From Actinomycetota bacterium (lineage in GTDB: Bacteria; Actinomycetota; Thermoleophilia; Gaiellales; Gaiellaceae), in NCBI GenBank assembly GCA_013697275.1, contig JACCXC010000019.1, positions 1 through 45,679 on the forward strand: DNA of 45,679 nt, in the 5' to 3' direction. This document shows, in pieces, positions 8,572 to 19,420 of the stretch. The stretch's first letter is position 1. Each line of letters opens with the position of its first letter. The notes below the pieces were generated by a model. That model saw only the letters and a program-made list of their open reading frames with translations, was not told the DNA's origin and ran no database searches. The position numbers and the translations under genes are program-made.

Positions 8572-9196
8572 GGATCACGAGCCCGAGGATCACAAGGACG
8601 AGCGAGAGTGCTGCGCGCAGGATCGTCCACCGCTCCACGACGCTGATCCCGTAGACCAGCAGACCGACGGCCCAGGCGACGAACGCGCCGAAGGCGATGT
8701 CGAAGGCAAGAGCTCCGCCACCCTCGTCGGCGCCGCCCGACCGGAAGTTGTCGGAGCCATAAACGGCCAGGCGAACCGGCCACACGAGCAGGAGGCCAAG
8801 GACGAGCGGTGCCGCGGCAAAGGCCAGAAGGTGACGTGCACGGCGGTAGCTACCCCGGCTCCCCGCCCCCCGCAGGCCCATGAAGAGCGCTGCGCCTCCG
8901 AGCCAGTACGTCGTTGCCCCGTAGACGCACCCAAGGAAGAAGACGAGCACCGCCACAACGAGAGCGCTTTCGTCCACCAGCTCCTCGTCCAGTAGCTGGC
9001 CCGCCGCGCGGGTCAAGAGGATCCCGGCGATCCCCGCGAGGAGCGCCAGCGCGAGAATCGGCTCGCCCCGGGCCTCCGCCTCGCGGGGCGAGTCGTCACG
9101 GAGCGCCGCGAAGGTCGTGAACGGGCTGCCGAGGACGGCCAGAGTTCGGAGCCACCAGGCCCGTTCGGACGTCGGCTGGTCTGCGTGCTCCACCAC
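8534..9196 (-). CDS. Yip1-like integral membrane protein
   Basis: 220 residues with about five hydrophobic segments (around residues 46-62, 78-106, 123-145, 167-183 and 192-216). The N-terminal cytoplasmic part has WLRTLAVLGSPFTTFAALRDDSPRE, which resembles the P-x-x-x-F/W-x-x-L entry motif before the first helix of bacterial Yip1-domain proteins. Function is unknown. Starts are GTG 9196 or GTG 9193. The 3' end overlaps panB by 38 bp in convergent orientation, unusually deep for a conserved gene end. Confidence 0.65.
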   Translation of the reverse strand: MVEHADQPTSERAWWLRTLAVLGSPFTTFAALRDDSPREAEARGEPILALALLAGIAGILLTRAAGQLLDEELVDESALVVAVLVFFLGCVYGATTYWLGGAALFMGLRGAGSRGSYRRARHLLAFAAAPLVLGLLLVWPVRLAVYGSDNFRSGGADEGGGALAFDIAFGAFVAWAVGLLVYGISVVERWTILRAALSLVLVILGLVILTLAVLIPLSAS

Positions 9197-9202
9197 GCGT
9201 CC

Positions 9203-9208
9203 AGCCTA
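9203..9208 (-). promoter_or_regulatory. Near-leaderless -10 box for Yip1-like gene
   Basis: TAGGCT on the minus strand, 6 nt before GTG 9196. No good -35 is seen. It is one of a series of TANNNT boxes placed 6-12 nt from start codons in this window. Confidence 0.4.
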
Positions 9209-9338
9209 GCCTTGCGCGCCATCCGTCCTGCCCCGCCTACCTACGGAATCCTTACTTCACTCCCCTCTGGAGGGACGGGCAGGGAGACGGGTGCGCCGAC
9301 AACGTAAGCGTCAACTTTTTCCGTCTGCGGCTATCTAA

Positions 9339-9805
9339 GGAGTTCTCCGCCGGAATGCTCCTCTCGGCTGGCAGGTCGAGGGTGGGACGCGCATCCCGGC
9401 GGCCAAGGTCGAGCTCGTCACCGTCTCGACCGGCGAGCTGGACGTCTCTCCCCCAGGCGTGACGACCACGGGAGCTGCGTTGCGGGCCTCCGAAGAGATC
9501 GCGCTGCGTCGGGAGCTCACAGTGCGGAACGCGACCGCGGGTGCCCGAGACGTCCGGTTCGGGGCAACCCCCGCGCACGGCGAGCTGAACGGCGCCCTGC
9601 ACGTGGCGATCGCCGTCGAGGGGCAGCGTCTCTTCTCCGGAACGCTTGAGCGCCTCCGCCGCGGCTCCGCCGCGCTCCGCCTCGAAGCCGGCGCAACTGC
9701 AGCGGTAGCTGTGCGCCTGTGGATCCCCGCGGGCACGCCCGAAAGGATTGGCGAGCACAGACCCTCTCCGTTCGTCTCGATCTGACCAGCACCCAAACCC
9801 CATGA
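9339..9805 (+). pseudogene. Broken secreted-protein gene (TasA/SipW-dependent-like), 5' degraded and frameshifted
   Basis: A clear protein-like frame runs from just after a TAA at 9336 to TGA 9783-9785 (LGWQVEGGTRIPAAKVELV, then LDVSPPG, LRRELTVRNATAGARDVRF and GSAALRLEAGATAAVAVRLW). It looks like the beta-sandwich of TasA/camelysin-type surface proteins but lacks any signal peptide, and its first usable start (GTG 9459) is in mid-domain. At about 9741-9752 coding character moves to another frame, which reads DWRAQTLSVRLDLTSTQTP and stops at 9803-9805, forming an ATGA overlap with the next gene. That arrangement suggests an ancestral gene ending at 9805, now frameshifted. An AAGGAG at 9337-9342 precedes an out-of-frame ATG at 9355. 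Sequencing error is an alternative. Confidence 0.55.
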
Positions 9806-10773
9806 GAATCCGCATCGAGATCACGAGAGGCGGCCGCGCAGTTGCGACCGGTCGCCGCAGGAGCCGGGCGAGCAAGGTGCTCCTCTCGCTTGCCGTAGTC
9901 GGCGCCGTCACGATGGCAGCAGGCGTCGGTACCTACTCGGCCTTCACGGCGACGACAGCGAACTCCGGGAACTCTTTCGCCTCCGGCTCCGTCGCGATCG
10001 AGGACAACGACGGCGGCTCGACGGCGATGCTCGGTCTCGCGAACGCGAAGCCGAACGATTCGGACATCTCGTGAATCCGCGTTCGCTACACGGGCTCACT
10101 CGCCTCGACGGTGAAGCTCTACGCGAGCGTCACCGGAACCCTGCCGCAGTACCTGAACGTGACGGTCACGCACGGTTCGGGCGCGGCGGGCTTCGACAAC
10201 TGCACGGGCTTCACGGCCGACGCCGGCGACTATGGCTACGGCCCCGGCGGCGTGGTCTACAGCGGAACCCTCCAGGCGTTCCCATCCACCTACGCGGCGG
10301 GGATCACCGACCCGGATGCGAGCTGGACGAACGGCGAGGAGCGCTGGTTCCGCCTAGACGCGAGTCCCGGCGCGTCGACGAGCGGCTGCGTCACCGTTAC
10401 GTACAGCGGCTCCAACCCGGCAAGGGTGCGGATCTACGGCTCCGGGGTCGGGACCGGGCTCGAGGACTACGTCGTCCTCACGGTCACCCGCGGCGTGGCG
10501 AACGGCTCATCGCCCGGCTCGTGCTCGACCTTTGAGCCCGACGAGGGCGACTATCTCGGCTTCGGCGACGGAATCGTCTACCAAGGCTCGCTTGGTGCGT
10601 TTCCCGGCTCATGGGAGACCGCGGCGGACGAGCCGGACGGGCCGCCCGGTGCAACCTGGACGGACGGCGAGTCGCATGCGTATCGCTTCCATGTCGTGCT
10701 GAACGACGACAACGCGGCCCAGGGCCTCTCGGTCGTTCAGGCCTTTACCTGGGAAGCGCGAACGATCCCGTAG
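9802..10773 (+). pseudogene. SipW-dependent-type secreted two-repeat protein with in-frame TGA
   Basis: One continuous frame from ATG 9802 to TAG 10771-10773 (323 codons) is interrupted by a single TGA at 10072-10074. The first part has an N-terminal signal segment (KVLLSLAVVGAVTMAAGVGT) followed by YSAFTATTANSGNSFASG, typical of SipW-dependent/TasA-like proteins. After the TGA the frame continues IRVRYTGSLASTVKLYASVTG. There are two internal repeats of about 110 residues sharing VTVT/VRVRY..GS, LTVTRG, GDY..G.G.VY.G.L.AFP and W.(N/D)GE. In the second repeat the position equivalent to the TGA is Cys (TSGCVTVTYSGS), so TGA replaced TGC or TGT. Either a nonsense-mutated pseudogene, an assembly error or readthrough. 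Confidence 0.65.
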
Positions 10774-10789
10774 CGCGCTCGAAGCTTCG

Positions 10790-13627
<2,838 letters not shown>

Positions 13628-13633
13628 GGAGGC

Positions 13634-13662
13634 AGTCTAGCGAAGCGAACGTACGTTCCTGG
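13634..13662 (-). promoter_or_regulatory. uvrA promoter with LexA (SOS) box
   Basis: TAGACT (13634-13639, minus strand) ends 6 nt before the uvrA ATG. At 13646-13659 lies CGAAC GTAC GTTCC, which fits the Gram-positive LexA/DinR operator consensus (CGAAC-N4-GTTYC) fully; its core GAACGTACGTTC is a perfect 12-bp palindrome. The box covers the spacer and the edge of the -35 position, so LexA binding would block RNA polymerase. No similar box is seen before uvrB or polA. Confidence 0.8.
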
Positions 13663-13788
13663 CGCCGCTCCAAAGCCAGTCTCCGGCGCGTTCGCAAAGG
13701 CCGGCGCGGACAGGGCTCGCGACGCGCACCGCGCTTCGCACGCCGCGCCGAATCGCGAGCAGGGCCCGGCCGCCCCAGGGGCGACGCC

Positions 13789-14217
13789 CTAGCCGGCGAG
13801 CTGACGCGACCGAGCTTCAGCCACGTAGGGAACCGCGAGGTCGCCCGCGATCAGCGTCCCGTACCCGAGCATGCGTCCGATCAGCGATTGTTCGACCTCG
13901 ACCGGCGCGCCCCGGGGGAGCTCGACCTCTGCAGACCGCCGCCGGACGACCCCGTGCTGCACCACCAGACGCTGGCTGGTCACCACGACCCGGGTGCGAT
14001 CCCACCTGACAACCGCGCGCAGGGCGGCGAAGGCTCCGGCGGCGACGATGAGCGCGCCCAGCGCAGCGATGGGCCAGGCGGCGCCGGAGGCCACGAGCAC
14101 GAGTGAACCGCCGGCCGCGGCGATCACGAGGGCGCGGGCCAGCGGCCGGACGAGTGCCGCCCCGTGCGGGCGGGTCGAGAACCGGACGATCTCGTCGCTG
14201 CTGCGGAAGCGGCTCAC
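13789..14217 (-). CDS. Membrane-anchored bacterial PH-domain (bPH2/YdbT-like) protein
   Basis: 142 residues. Two adjacent hydrophobic helices (ALVIAAAGGSLVLVASG and IAALGALIVAAGAFAALRAV, about residues 28-66) are followed by the bPH2 pattern VVVTSQRLVVQHGVVRRRSAEVELPRG, in which the LPRG...VEQSLIGRMLGYGTL block resembles the I..V.V.QS...R..GYGT motif of that family. Start GTG 14217 has no obvious ribosome-binding site nearby; it follows a small membrane protein gene by 50 bp on the same strand. Function of such proteins is generally unknown. Confidence 0.75.
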   Translation of the reverse strand: MSRFRSSDEIVRFSTRPHGAALVRPLARALVIAAAGGSLVLVASGAAWPIAALGALIVAAGAFAALRAVVRWDRTRVVVTSQRLVVQHGVVRRRSAEVELPRGAPVEVEQSLIGRMLGYGTLIAGDLAVPYVAEARSRQLAG

Positions 14218-14267
14218 GCGGCGCGGTTTCGCCGGGCGGCCACCGCCTCCTCCCCGCGGCGCGCGGC

Positions 14268-14507
14268 TCAGGCCTTGCGCCAGCGGCGGAAGACGAGGCC
14301 TCCGACGGTGAAGCCGAGACCGAACGTCCCGACGGCGAACCCGCCCACCGCGACGGACTTGCGGAAGCCGGACATCCGCTCCCAGCGCCCAAGTGCCTCG
14401 TGCTCCTCGGGGGAGAGCGGCTCGCCGCGGCGCTTCTTGCGCCCCGCGGCCCCAGCTCGCAGGCCGACGTAGATGTCGTCGAAGAGCTCTGCGGATTCCT
14501 CAGGCAT
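14268..14507 (-). CDS. Small membrane protein, unknown family
   Basis: 79 residues from ATG 14507. An acidic N-terminus (MPEESAELFDDIYVGLRAG), a basic patch (RKKRR), a charged segment (PLSPEEHEALGRWERM) and one C-terminal hydrophobic helix (VAVGGFAVGTFGLGFTVGGL) with an RRWRKA tail, so a C-terminally anchored protein. GGGAGG touches the ATG directly, too close to act as a ribosome-binding site, whereas a TATAGT box ends 9 nt upstream, arguing for a nearly leaderless mRNA. Divergent from the metallophosphoesterase. No function can be assigned. Confidence 0.65.
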   Translation of the reverse strand: MPEESAELFDDIYVGLRAGAAGRKKRRGEPLSPEEHEALGRWERMSGFRKSVAVGGFAVGTFGLGFTVGGLVFRRWRKA

Positions 14508-14516
14508 CCTCCCAGA

Positions 14517-14524
14517 ACTATAGT
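14517..14524. promoter_or_regulatory. Palindromic bidirectional -10 element
   Basis: ACTATAGT is its own reverse complement, so both strands show TATAGT. On the minus strand it ends 9 nt before ATG 14507; on the plus strand it ends 13 nt before GTG 14538 and 25 nt before ATG 14550 of the metallophosphoesterase. The -35 regions are weak on both sides. Confidence 0.55.
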
Positions 14525-14549
14525 GTCCGCCCCCGATGTGGCCGGCCGG

Positions 14550-15398
14550 ATGATGTGGCCAGTCAGGGTCCTGCAGGTGTCGGACCTGCACACGGGCACG
14601 CTCGAGGAGCCCGAGGTGGAGGAGGATCTGCGGCGGCTCGTCGCCGAGGCCGACCCAGAGCTGGTGGTCGCGAGCGGCGACCTGACACACCGCAACAAGC
14701 CCGACCAGCACGCTCGGGCGGCCGGCTTCCTTCGCTCGCTCGAGCGCCCGCTCCTCGTCATTCCGGGCAATCACGACATTCCGGTCTGGCCACCCGCGCG
14801 CTTCACCGCGACCTTCGATGCCTTCAGGCGCGAATGGCCCGAAACGGAGCCCGTCTACCGCTCCGAGCGCATCGTGGCGTGCGGGCTCAACTCCGTGCGT
14901 CCCTGGAAGCACCAGGGCGGGGCGCTGCGCCGCGACCAGATCGAGGGGGTCGGGCGCACGTTTGCCGAGTCGGCGGCGGGTGCCCTCCGCCTCGTCGCCC
15001 TCCACCACCACCTGATGGGAGCGCCCTGGCGGACGCGCAAGCTGACGATTGCCAACCGCTCGACCGTCCTCGGCGGCCTGGTCGACGCGGGCGCCGACCT
15101 GATCGTCTCCGGGCACGTCCACCAGAGCAGCGTGGGCGAGCGAAGGGAGTTCGAGGTTCTAACGGCGGCGAGCCGCCTGCACGCAACAACCGTGGCGATC
15201 GCCCCCGGGCTCGGCCAGCCGCGCCCCAAGCGGCGCGGCGAGGCCCGCGGGCTCCACCTCTACGAGGCGGACGAGCGGTCGCTGCGCGTGCTCACCTACG
15301 CCTGGGCGCCGGCCGTCGGACACGGTTTGGGAAGCTGGGTTCAGATCGCCGACCGCCGCTTCCCCCGCGGCGAGGAGCCGCTCGCGACCGTCGGGTGA
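14550..15398 (+). CDS. Calcineurin-like metallophosphoesterase
   Basis: Predicted dimetal phosphoesterase of the cAMP phosphodiesterase-like class III group, 282 residues. All five metal motifs are present in order: VSDLHTG, VVASGDLTHRN, IPGNHDIP, ALHHHLMG and VSGHVHQSS. The substrate cannot be named. Start is uncertain: ATG 14550 or 14553 directly precedes WPVRVLQVSDLH, and in-frame GTG codons occur at 14538 and 14523; GTG 14538 would suit the 13-nt distance to the -10 box. It is divergent from the small membrane protein and convergent with the phosphodiesterase/nucleotidase fusion, from which a strong hairpin separates it. Confidence 0.85.
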   Translation: MMWPVRVLQVSDLHTGTLEEPEVEEDLRRLVAEADPELVVASGDLTHRNKPDQHARAAGFLRSLERPLLVIPGNHDIPVWPPARFTATFDAFRREWPETEPVYRSERIVACGLNSVRPWKHQGGALRRDQIEGVGRTFAESAAGALRLVALHHHLMGAPWRTRKLTIANRSTVLGGLVDAGADLIVSGHVHQSSVGERREFEVLTAASRLHATTVAIAPGLGQPRPKRRGEARGLHLYEADERSLRVLTYAWAPAVGHGLGSWVQIADRRFPRGEEPLATVG

Positions 15399-15401
15399 GC
15401 C

Positions 15402-15432
15402 GGAGGCCGCCGCCCGAGCGGCGGCGGCCTCC
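15402..15432. terminator. Strong hairpin, likely bidirectional terminator
   Basis: GGAGGCCGCCGCC (15402-15414) pairs perfectly with the sequence at 15420-15432, a 13-bp stem with a 5-nt loop. It lies between the stop codons of two convergent genes. No T-run on the plus strand apart from TTCC, so termination efficiency is uncertain. Confidence 0.7.
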
Positions 15433-15443
15433 CGTGCGCTTCC

Positions 15444-18400
15444 TTAGGGCGTCACCACCGGGCAGCCGACGCCGGTGCAGACGATCCGGCCCTGAATCGC
15501 AGGGCTGATCGTCCCCTGCGCCGTGATGTAGTCCGCGACGACCTGATCCATGATCTCCCGGGTCGTGAAGCGACCCTGGAAGTTCGGGTACGAGTCGCCG
15601 CCGCTCAGCGTGAAGTCGTTCGAGGCCAGGGTGTACGTCGAGCCGGCCGTCAGGTCGACTGCGGGCCCGGTACACGTCCCGTTCGCGGCCTGGCGCACCA
15701 CCGACACCACCCTGCTCCCGGCCGGGAGCGTGATGTTGTACGTGACGCAGAGGCCGGACACCTGCGGGAACCGTCCGTCGGCGGCAGGCATCCGCGAGAC
15801 GCCGTTCTCGAGCATCGTCTTCAGCTCCGCCCCGTTGATCGAGACCGTCGAGGCGACGTTCCCGAACGGGAGCACCTCCAGCACCTTGCCGCGCGTGATC
15901 GGATAGGGCGGAGGCGTGAAGGGCGGGCAGAAGTCCGTCGAGCTGTCCGTCGTCGGACAGGTCAGGTCGGCGCGGAGGCCGCCCGAGTTCGTGAGCGCGA
16001 AGTCGGTCCCGTAGGTCGCGCGCAGGGCGTCGGCGACGACGTTCCCTTCGAGCGACTCGCAGGTTCGGCCCGCGGACTGGCCGCAGGCATCCGCCCGCGG
16101 GATGCGGCGGGTCGAATTCCCGATCACGACGCTGAGCTGGCCGGTGAGCTGCGCGTTCAGCGAGTCGATCTGCGCCTTGAGCTCCGGATCCGGGCCCACG
16201 CCGATGTTCCACGGTCGGTGCCAGTCCGCCGTCTTGTAGATCACGCGGTTGTTCAGCGTGTTGATGACCAGGCGGACGCGTGTGAACCGGATGCCCTTGC
16301 TCCGGTTCTCGGTCAGAAGGACGCCGTTCGGCCTCCGATCGAGGGCTTGGAAGTCGGTGTGGTCACCGATGACCACGTTGACGTTCTTCGCGGCGTCCGC
16401 GAGCGCGACGAGCGGCCCTTGCGGGTCGTTCAGCGTGCCCGTGGTCGCCCCCAGGTGTCCGAACGCGACGATCGCGTCGACGCCCTTGGCCTTCAGCCTC
16501 CTCGCGTGCGCGTTGACGGCATCGGTTGCGCTGGTGACCTGGAAAGGCCCGAACGCGTCCGGCCGCACGAGCGTTGGCGCGTCCTCATTGGTGAAGCCGA
16601 TGAAGGCGACGCGGACGCGGGTCTTACCGCTCCCGAACGTGAACGTCTTGGCCGGAGCCCACTCCGGCGGGGTCTGGCCGCCCTGCGTGACGTTGGCCGA
16701 GAGATACCGGAACTTCGCCAGCGGAACGAGCTGCTCGCGGAAGTACTGTTGCCCGCGGTCGAAGTTGTGGTTGCCGAGGCCGTCGAGGTTGAACCCCATT
16801 CTGTTCATCGCCTCGATCGTCGGCTTGTCGCCGAAGAACGAGGAAATCGGGGGCGTCGCGCCGACGGCGTCGCCGCCCGTCAGCGTGACGTGCCCAGCCC
16901 GAGCCTCGCCGCGGTACGCGTCGAACCACGGCTTCAGGAACGCAGCGCCCCCGATGTCGTATACCTGGTTGATCGTCCCCGTGCCGGTCAAGTTGTCCGC
17001 GGCCTCGGTGAGCGGCGTCAGCTGGCCGTGGTAGTCGCTGATGTTCAGGATCGTGATCTCCTTGAGGTCACGCGGGCCCGCGGCCCGGCCGGTCAGCTGG
17101 CCGCCTCCGCCGGGCGCAGCCGTTCCGCCGCCCGGCGGCGGCTTCGGCGGCGCAGGCGTCGGCAGGAGGTCGAGGAGGATCCGCCCACGCGCATTCTGCG
17201 GGCCCGGGATCCGGAGGAGGAAAGCGACCGTCGGAGCGACGTCGATCGCCCGGACGTTGCGAAGCGACTTCTTCTTCGCGATCGCCGGCCCACCCGCGAT
17301 GAACGTTCCGTGCATGTTGACGTTCCGGGCGATGTTCACAAGGTTCGGGGCGTACCCGTGCTGGCCGAAGAAGTGGGAGAAGGCAATCCTCTTCCCCGGC
17401 TCGGCCGCGTCGAACTGGTATGGAGGCCGCGCGATCACGACGACGTCGCCCGAGCGCGAAGGATGGAGCGCGTCGGTTCCGTCGACGTTCCTGAGCTCTT
17501 CCTTCATGAGCACGCGGTCGATCACGGGCCGGCCCGGCGTGGCCGGGTCGGTCAGGTTCATGAACGCCGCCTTGACCTGCTGGCGGACGTCCTCGTACTG
17601 CGTGGCGCTGTAGCCCGCCGGGCGGCCTGAGATCGCCGGGTCACGCCCGTCCCGGCGCAGGTAGATCTGCGCCGTCCCGCCGGCCCAGCACGCCTTGACG
17701 CGCTGCGAGGTGTCGGCCGCGGCGACGCGACAGTTCGACAGCGACTCGGCCGAGGCGAGGCCGGCGTCCTGCAGCACCTTGCCCGCGTTGATCGCCATCC
17801 ACTGCGGAGCGAACCCGTGGTCCGAGCTCACGAACGTCGTCGCGTTCTTGACGAGCTGACGGGCCAGCTTGAGCGTTGAGTCGGCTTCGTGGTAGGCGGA
17901 GCGGATGAAGCCCTCGCGGGCGGGCACCCGGTTGTCCTTGGTGCCGTCCGCGTTCAGGTCGTCGTAGTACGGGTTCGGACGCCCGTCGATGTCCGTCTTC
18001 GTGACGAGGCCCATGAACTGGTGGGAGAACTCGTCCGTGACGGGGTTCCCGACGAGGAAGAGGTCGGGCTTCACGCCCAGGTCGTTGACGATATAGCGCA
18101 TGTAGGCCCAGTGCGCGTCGGCCCACATGAGGCCCTGCTGAACGTAGGTGTCCTCGTCCACGATCTCGGCCTCGAGCGGCGCGAAGTCGGCCGCGGTCGA
18201 GGTCGGGAAGCGTGAGGCGAGCTGCTCCTCGAAGTCCGAGGCGCACGTCGGCGTAGCCGTGCAGCCCGTGTAGGTCGCGTTCACGCGGGCGATCGACGTG
18301 TAGTACAGGCGGAACTGCGAGCCGTCGGCCGAGAGGTCGATCAGCTTGACGTAGAAGCCCGCTGTCTGTCCTGCCCGCGGCCCGGTGAGAGCGAGCTTGA

Positions 18401-19259
18401 TCTCGTCCCAGTCACCCCTGGCGAGGTTGGAGACGGCCTGCGCGCCGTTCTTACCGGACTCGGCCGGAACGACGATCGTCCGGTCGTAGTTCGTCTGCCC
18501 GTCGTTGGTCGAGTCGTAGATGTAGAGGTCGTAGAAGCGGTCGACGTTCGCCGTCGCGGGGAAGGCGGTGTTCGCCACCTTGAGCCGCTGCTCCCGGGCG
18601 GGGCTGTACGAGGTCGGTACGCCGGTCCAGCCCGTCGCGGTGGTGAGCGTGACCCGTTGGTACGTGACGCCGAACTGGTTCGCGAGGCCGGGCTGGCCCG
18701 GCAGGTCGTAGCTCGTGATGACTCCGCGGTCCGAGAAGAACGACCGGAAGTCCACCACCGGGCCGGCAAGCGCCGGGCTGATGTTCCGCGAGCCGACCCA
18801 CTCGACCGAGACGACCGTCTTGCCGGCGCGCTCGGCCGCCTGCTGGATCGTGTCCGCCTGGAGGATCCCCGTCGTGGCGAAGCTCGTGCGGTTCGTGAAG
18901 AGGTCGCCCGTCCGGTGGAACGTGTTGTTCGTCGAGCCGTGCTCGCTTGGCCACGTCCCCGTGGCGAGCGTGTACCAGCCGACGCCCGTGTTCGGCGGGA
19001 AGCCCTGCTTCAGCCCGTTGACACCCTTGACGCCGTCGCGCATGAGCGCGCGCATGGTCGGCATGGCGCCCGAGGCCGCATAGCGGTCTACGAGATCGGG
19101 CCGCATCCCGTCCGCGGCGAAGAGGATGACCTTCGAGGCCTTCGGCACGTCACGTGTCGAAGGTCTTTGCTTGGCGCCGGCCGCTCCGAGGCCGACGGCG
19201 AGCGGGAAGAGAGCGATGAGCGAGGCCAGAGCGGCCGGGAAGAGGCGACGAGTACGCAT
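15444..19259 (-). CDS. Secreted phosphodiesterase/nucleotide pyrophosphatase fused to 5'-nucleotidase
   Basis: 1271 residues from ATG 19259 (GGAGGG upstream), with a signal peptide ([20 protein letters not shown]). Residues about 40-700 form an alkaline-phosphatase-superfamily NPP-like domain: metal Asp50 in FAADGMRPD, nucleophile Thr91 in [27 protein letters not shown] and a final FGQHGYAP. A Pro/Gly linker ([13 protein letters not shown], near residue 710) leads to a 5'-nucleotidase/UshA-like half: [31 protein letters not shown], then the C-terminal domain with [10 protein letters not shown] and SGGDSYPNF. Such an enzyme could split extracellular nucleotides or diesters to nucleoside plus phosphate in one chain. 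A PhoP-type box upstream supports a phosphate-scavenging role. The usual GHTH motif of the second half reads GDHTD. Confidence 0.9.
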   Translation of the reverse strand: MRTRRLFPAALASLIALFPLAVGLGAAGAKQRPSTRDVPKASKVILFAADGMRPDLVDRYAASGAMPTMRALMRDGVKGVNGLKQGFPPNTGVGWYTLATGTWPSEHGSTNNTFHRTGDLFTNRTSFATTGILQADTIQQAAERAGKTVVSVEWVGSRNISPALAGPVVDFRSFFSDRGVITSYDLPGQPGLANQFGVTYQRVTLTTATGWTGVPTSYSPAREQRLKVANTAFPATANVDRFYDLYIYDSTNDGQTNYDRTIVVPAESGKNGAQAVSNLARGDWDEIKLALTGPRAGQTAGFYVKLIDLSADGSQFRLYYTSIARVNATYTGCTATPTCASDFEEQLASRFPTSTAADFAPLEAEIVDEDTYVQQGLMWADAHWAYMRYIVNDLGVKPDLFLVGNPVTDEFSHQFMGLVTKTDIDGRPNPYYDDLNADGTKDNRVPAREGFIRSAYHEADSTLKLARQLVKNATTFVSSDHGFAPQWMAINAGKVLQDAGLASAESLSNCRVAAADTSQRVKACWAGGTAQIYLRRDGRDPAISGRPAGYSATQYEDVRQQVKAAFMNLTDPATPGRPVIDRVLMKEELRNVDGTDALHPSRSGDVVVIARPPYQFDAAEPGKRIAFSHFFGQHGYAPNLVNIARNVNMHGTFIAGGPAIAKKKSLRNVRAIDVAPTVAFLLRIPGPQNARGRILLDLLPTPAPPKPPPGGGTAAPGGGGQLTGRAAGPRDLKEITILNISDYHGQLTPLTEAADNLTGTGTINQVYDIGGAAFLKPWFDAYRGEARAGHVTLTGGDAVGATPPISSFFGDKPTIEAMNRMGFNLDGLGNHNFDRGQQYFREQLVPLAKFRYLSANVTQGGQTPPEWAPAKTFTFGSGKTRVRVAFIGFTNEDAPTLVRPDAFGPFQVTSATDAVNAHARRLKAKGVDAIVAFGHLGATTGTLNDPQGPLVALADAAKNVNVVIGDHTDFQALDRRPNGVLLTENRSKGIRFTRVRLVINTLNNRVIYKTADWHRPWNIGVGPDPELKAQIDSLNAQLTGQLSVVIGNSTRRIPRADACGQSAGRTCESLEGNVVADALRATYGTDFALTNSGGLRADLTCPTTDSSTDFCPPFTPPPYPITRGKVLEVLPFGNVASTVSINGAELKTMLENGVSRMPAADGRFPQVSGLCVTYNITLPAGSRVVSVVRQAANGTCTGPAVDLTAGSTYTLASNDFTLSGGDSYPNFQGRFTTREIMDQVVADYITAQGTISPAIQGRIVCTGVGCPVVTP

Positions 19260-19293
19260 GCGCAGCAGACCCTCCAGAGACGTTGGGGCTTGG

Positions 19294-19322
19294 ACGCTAC
19301 AACCGGGCCGGGGCCGGGTCAA
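19294..19322 (-). promoter_or_regulatory. Promoter of the phosphodiesterase/5'-nucleotidase gene
   Basis: Minus strand TTGACC (19317-19322) and TAGCGT (19294-19299) with exactly 17 nt between. Predicted leader of about 28 nt contains the GGAGGG ribosome-binding site. The -35 hexamer is 5 nt from the last PhoP-type repeat. Confidence 0.7.
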
Positions 19323-19327
19323 TGTGA

Positions 19328-19371
19328 ACATGGTGTAACCGTCGTGACCACGGAGTGACGGGGTGGTGAAC
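19328..19371 (-). promoter_or_regulatory. PHO box: four 11-nt direct repeats (PhoP-type operator)
   Basis: Read on the minus strand toward the gene, four consecutive 11-nt units are GTTCACCACCC (19361-19371), CGTCACTCCGT (19350-19360), GGTCACGACGG (19339-19349) and TTACACCATGT (19328-19338). The TCAC core recurs every 11 nt in the first three and ACAC in the fourth, the layout of actinobacterial PhoP sites (direct repeat units with a GTTCACC-like head). The array abuts the -35 box, as expected for activation under phosphate limitation. Confidence 0.65.
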
Positions 19372-19383
19372 TTGGTCGCACGG

Positions 19384-19412
19384 TTGACGAATGGCATAGG
19401 CGGGCGTACGCT
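19384..19412 (+). promoter_or_regulatory. Promoter of gamma-glutamyltransferase gene
   Basis: TTGACG (19384-19389), 17-nt spacer, TACGCT (19407-19412), then 8 nt to GTG 19421. The transcript would have a leader of about two nucleotides. It lies 13 bp from the PhoP-type repeats that serve the divergent gene. Confidence 0.65.
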
Positions 19413-19420
19413 CGTGGCGC

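Noticed and set aside
9302-9340. Promoter with TATCTA and a T-tract before the broken secreted-protein gene
   Set aside because: No matching -35 at proper distance and the downstream frame does not start properly.
10072-10074. TGA as a selenocysteine codon
   Set aside because: No redox motif or known selenoprotein family here and no clear SECIS-like hairpin just downstream; a Cys-to-stop change is simpler. Kept only as an alternative.
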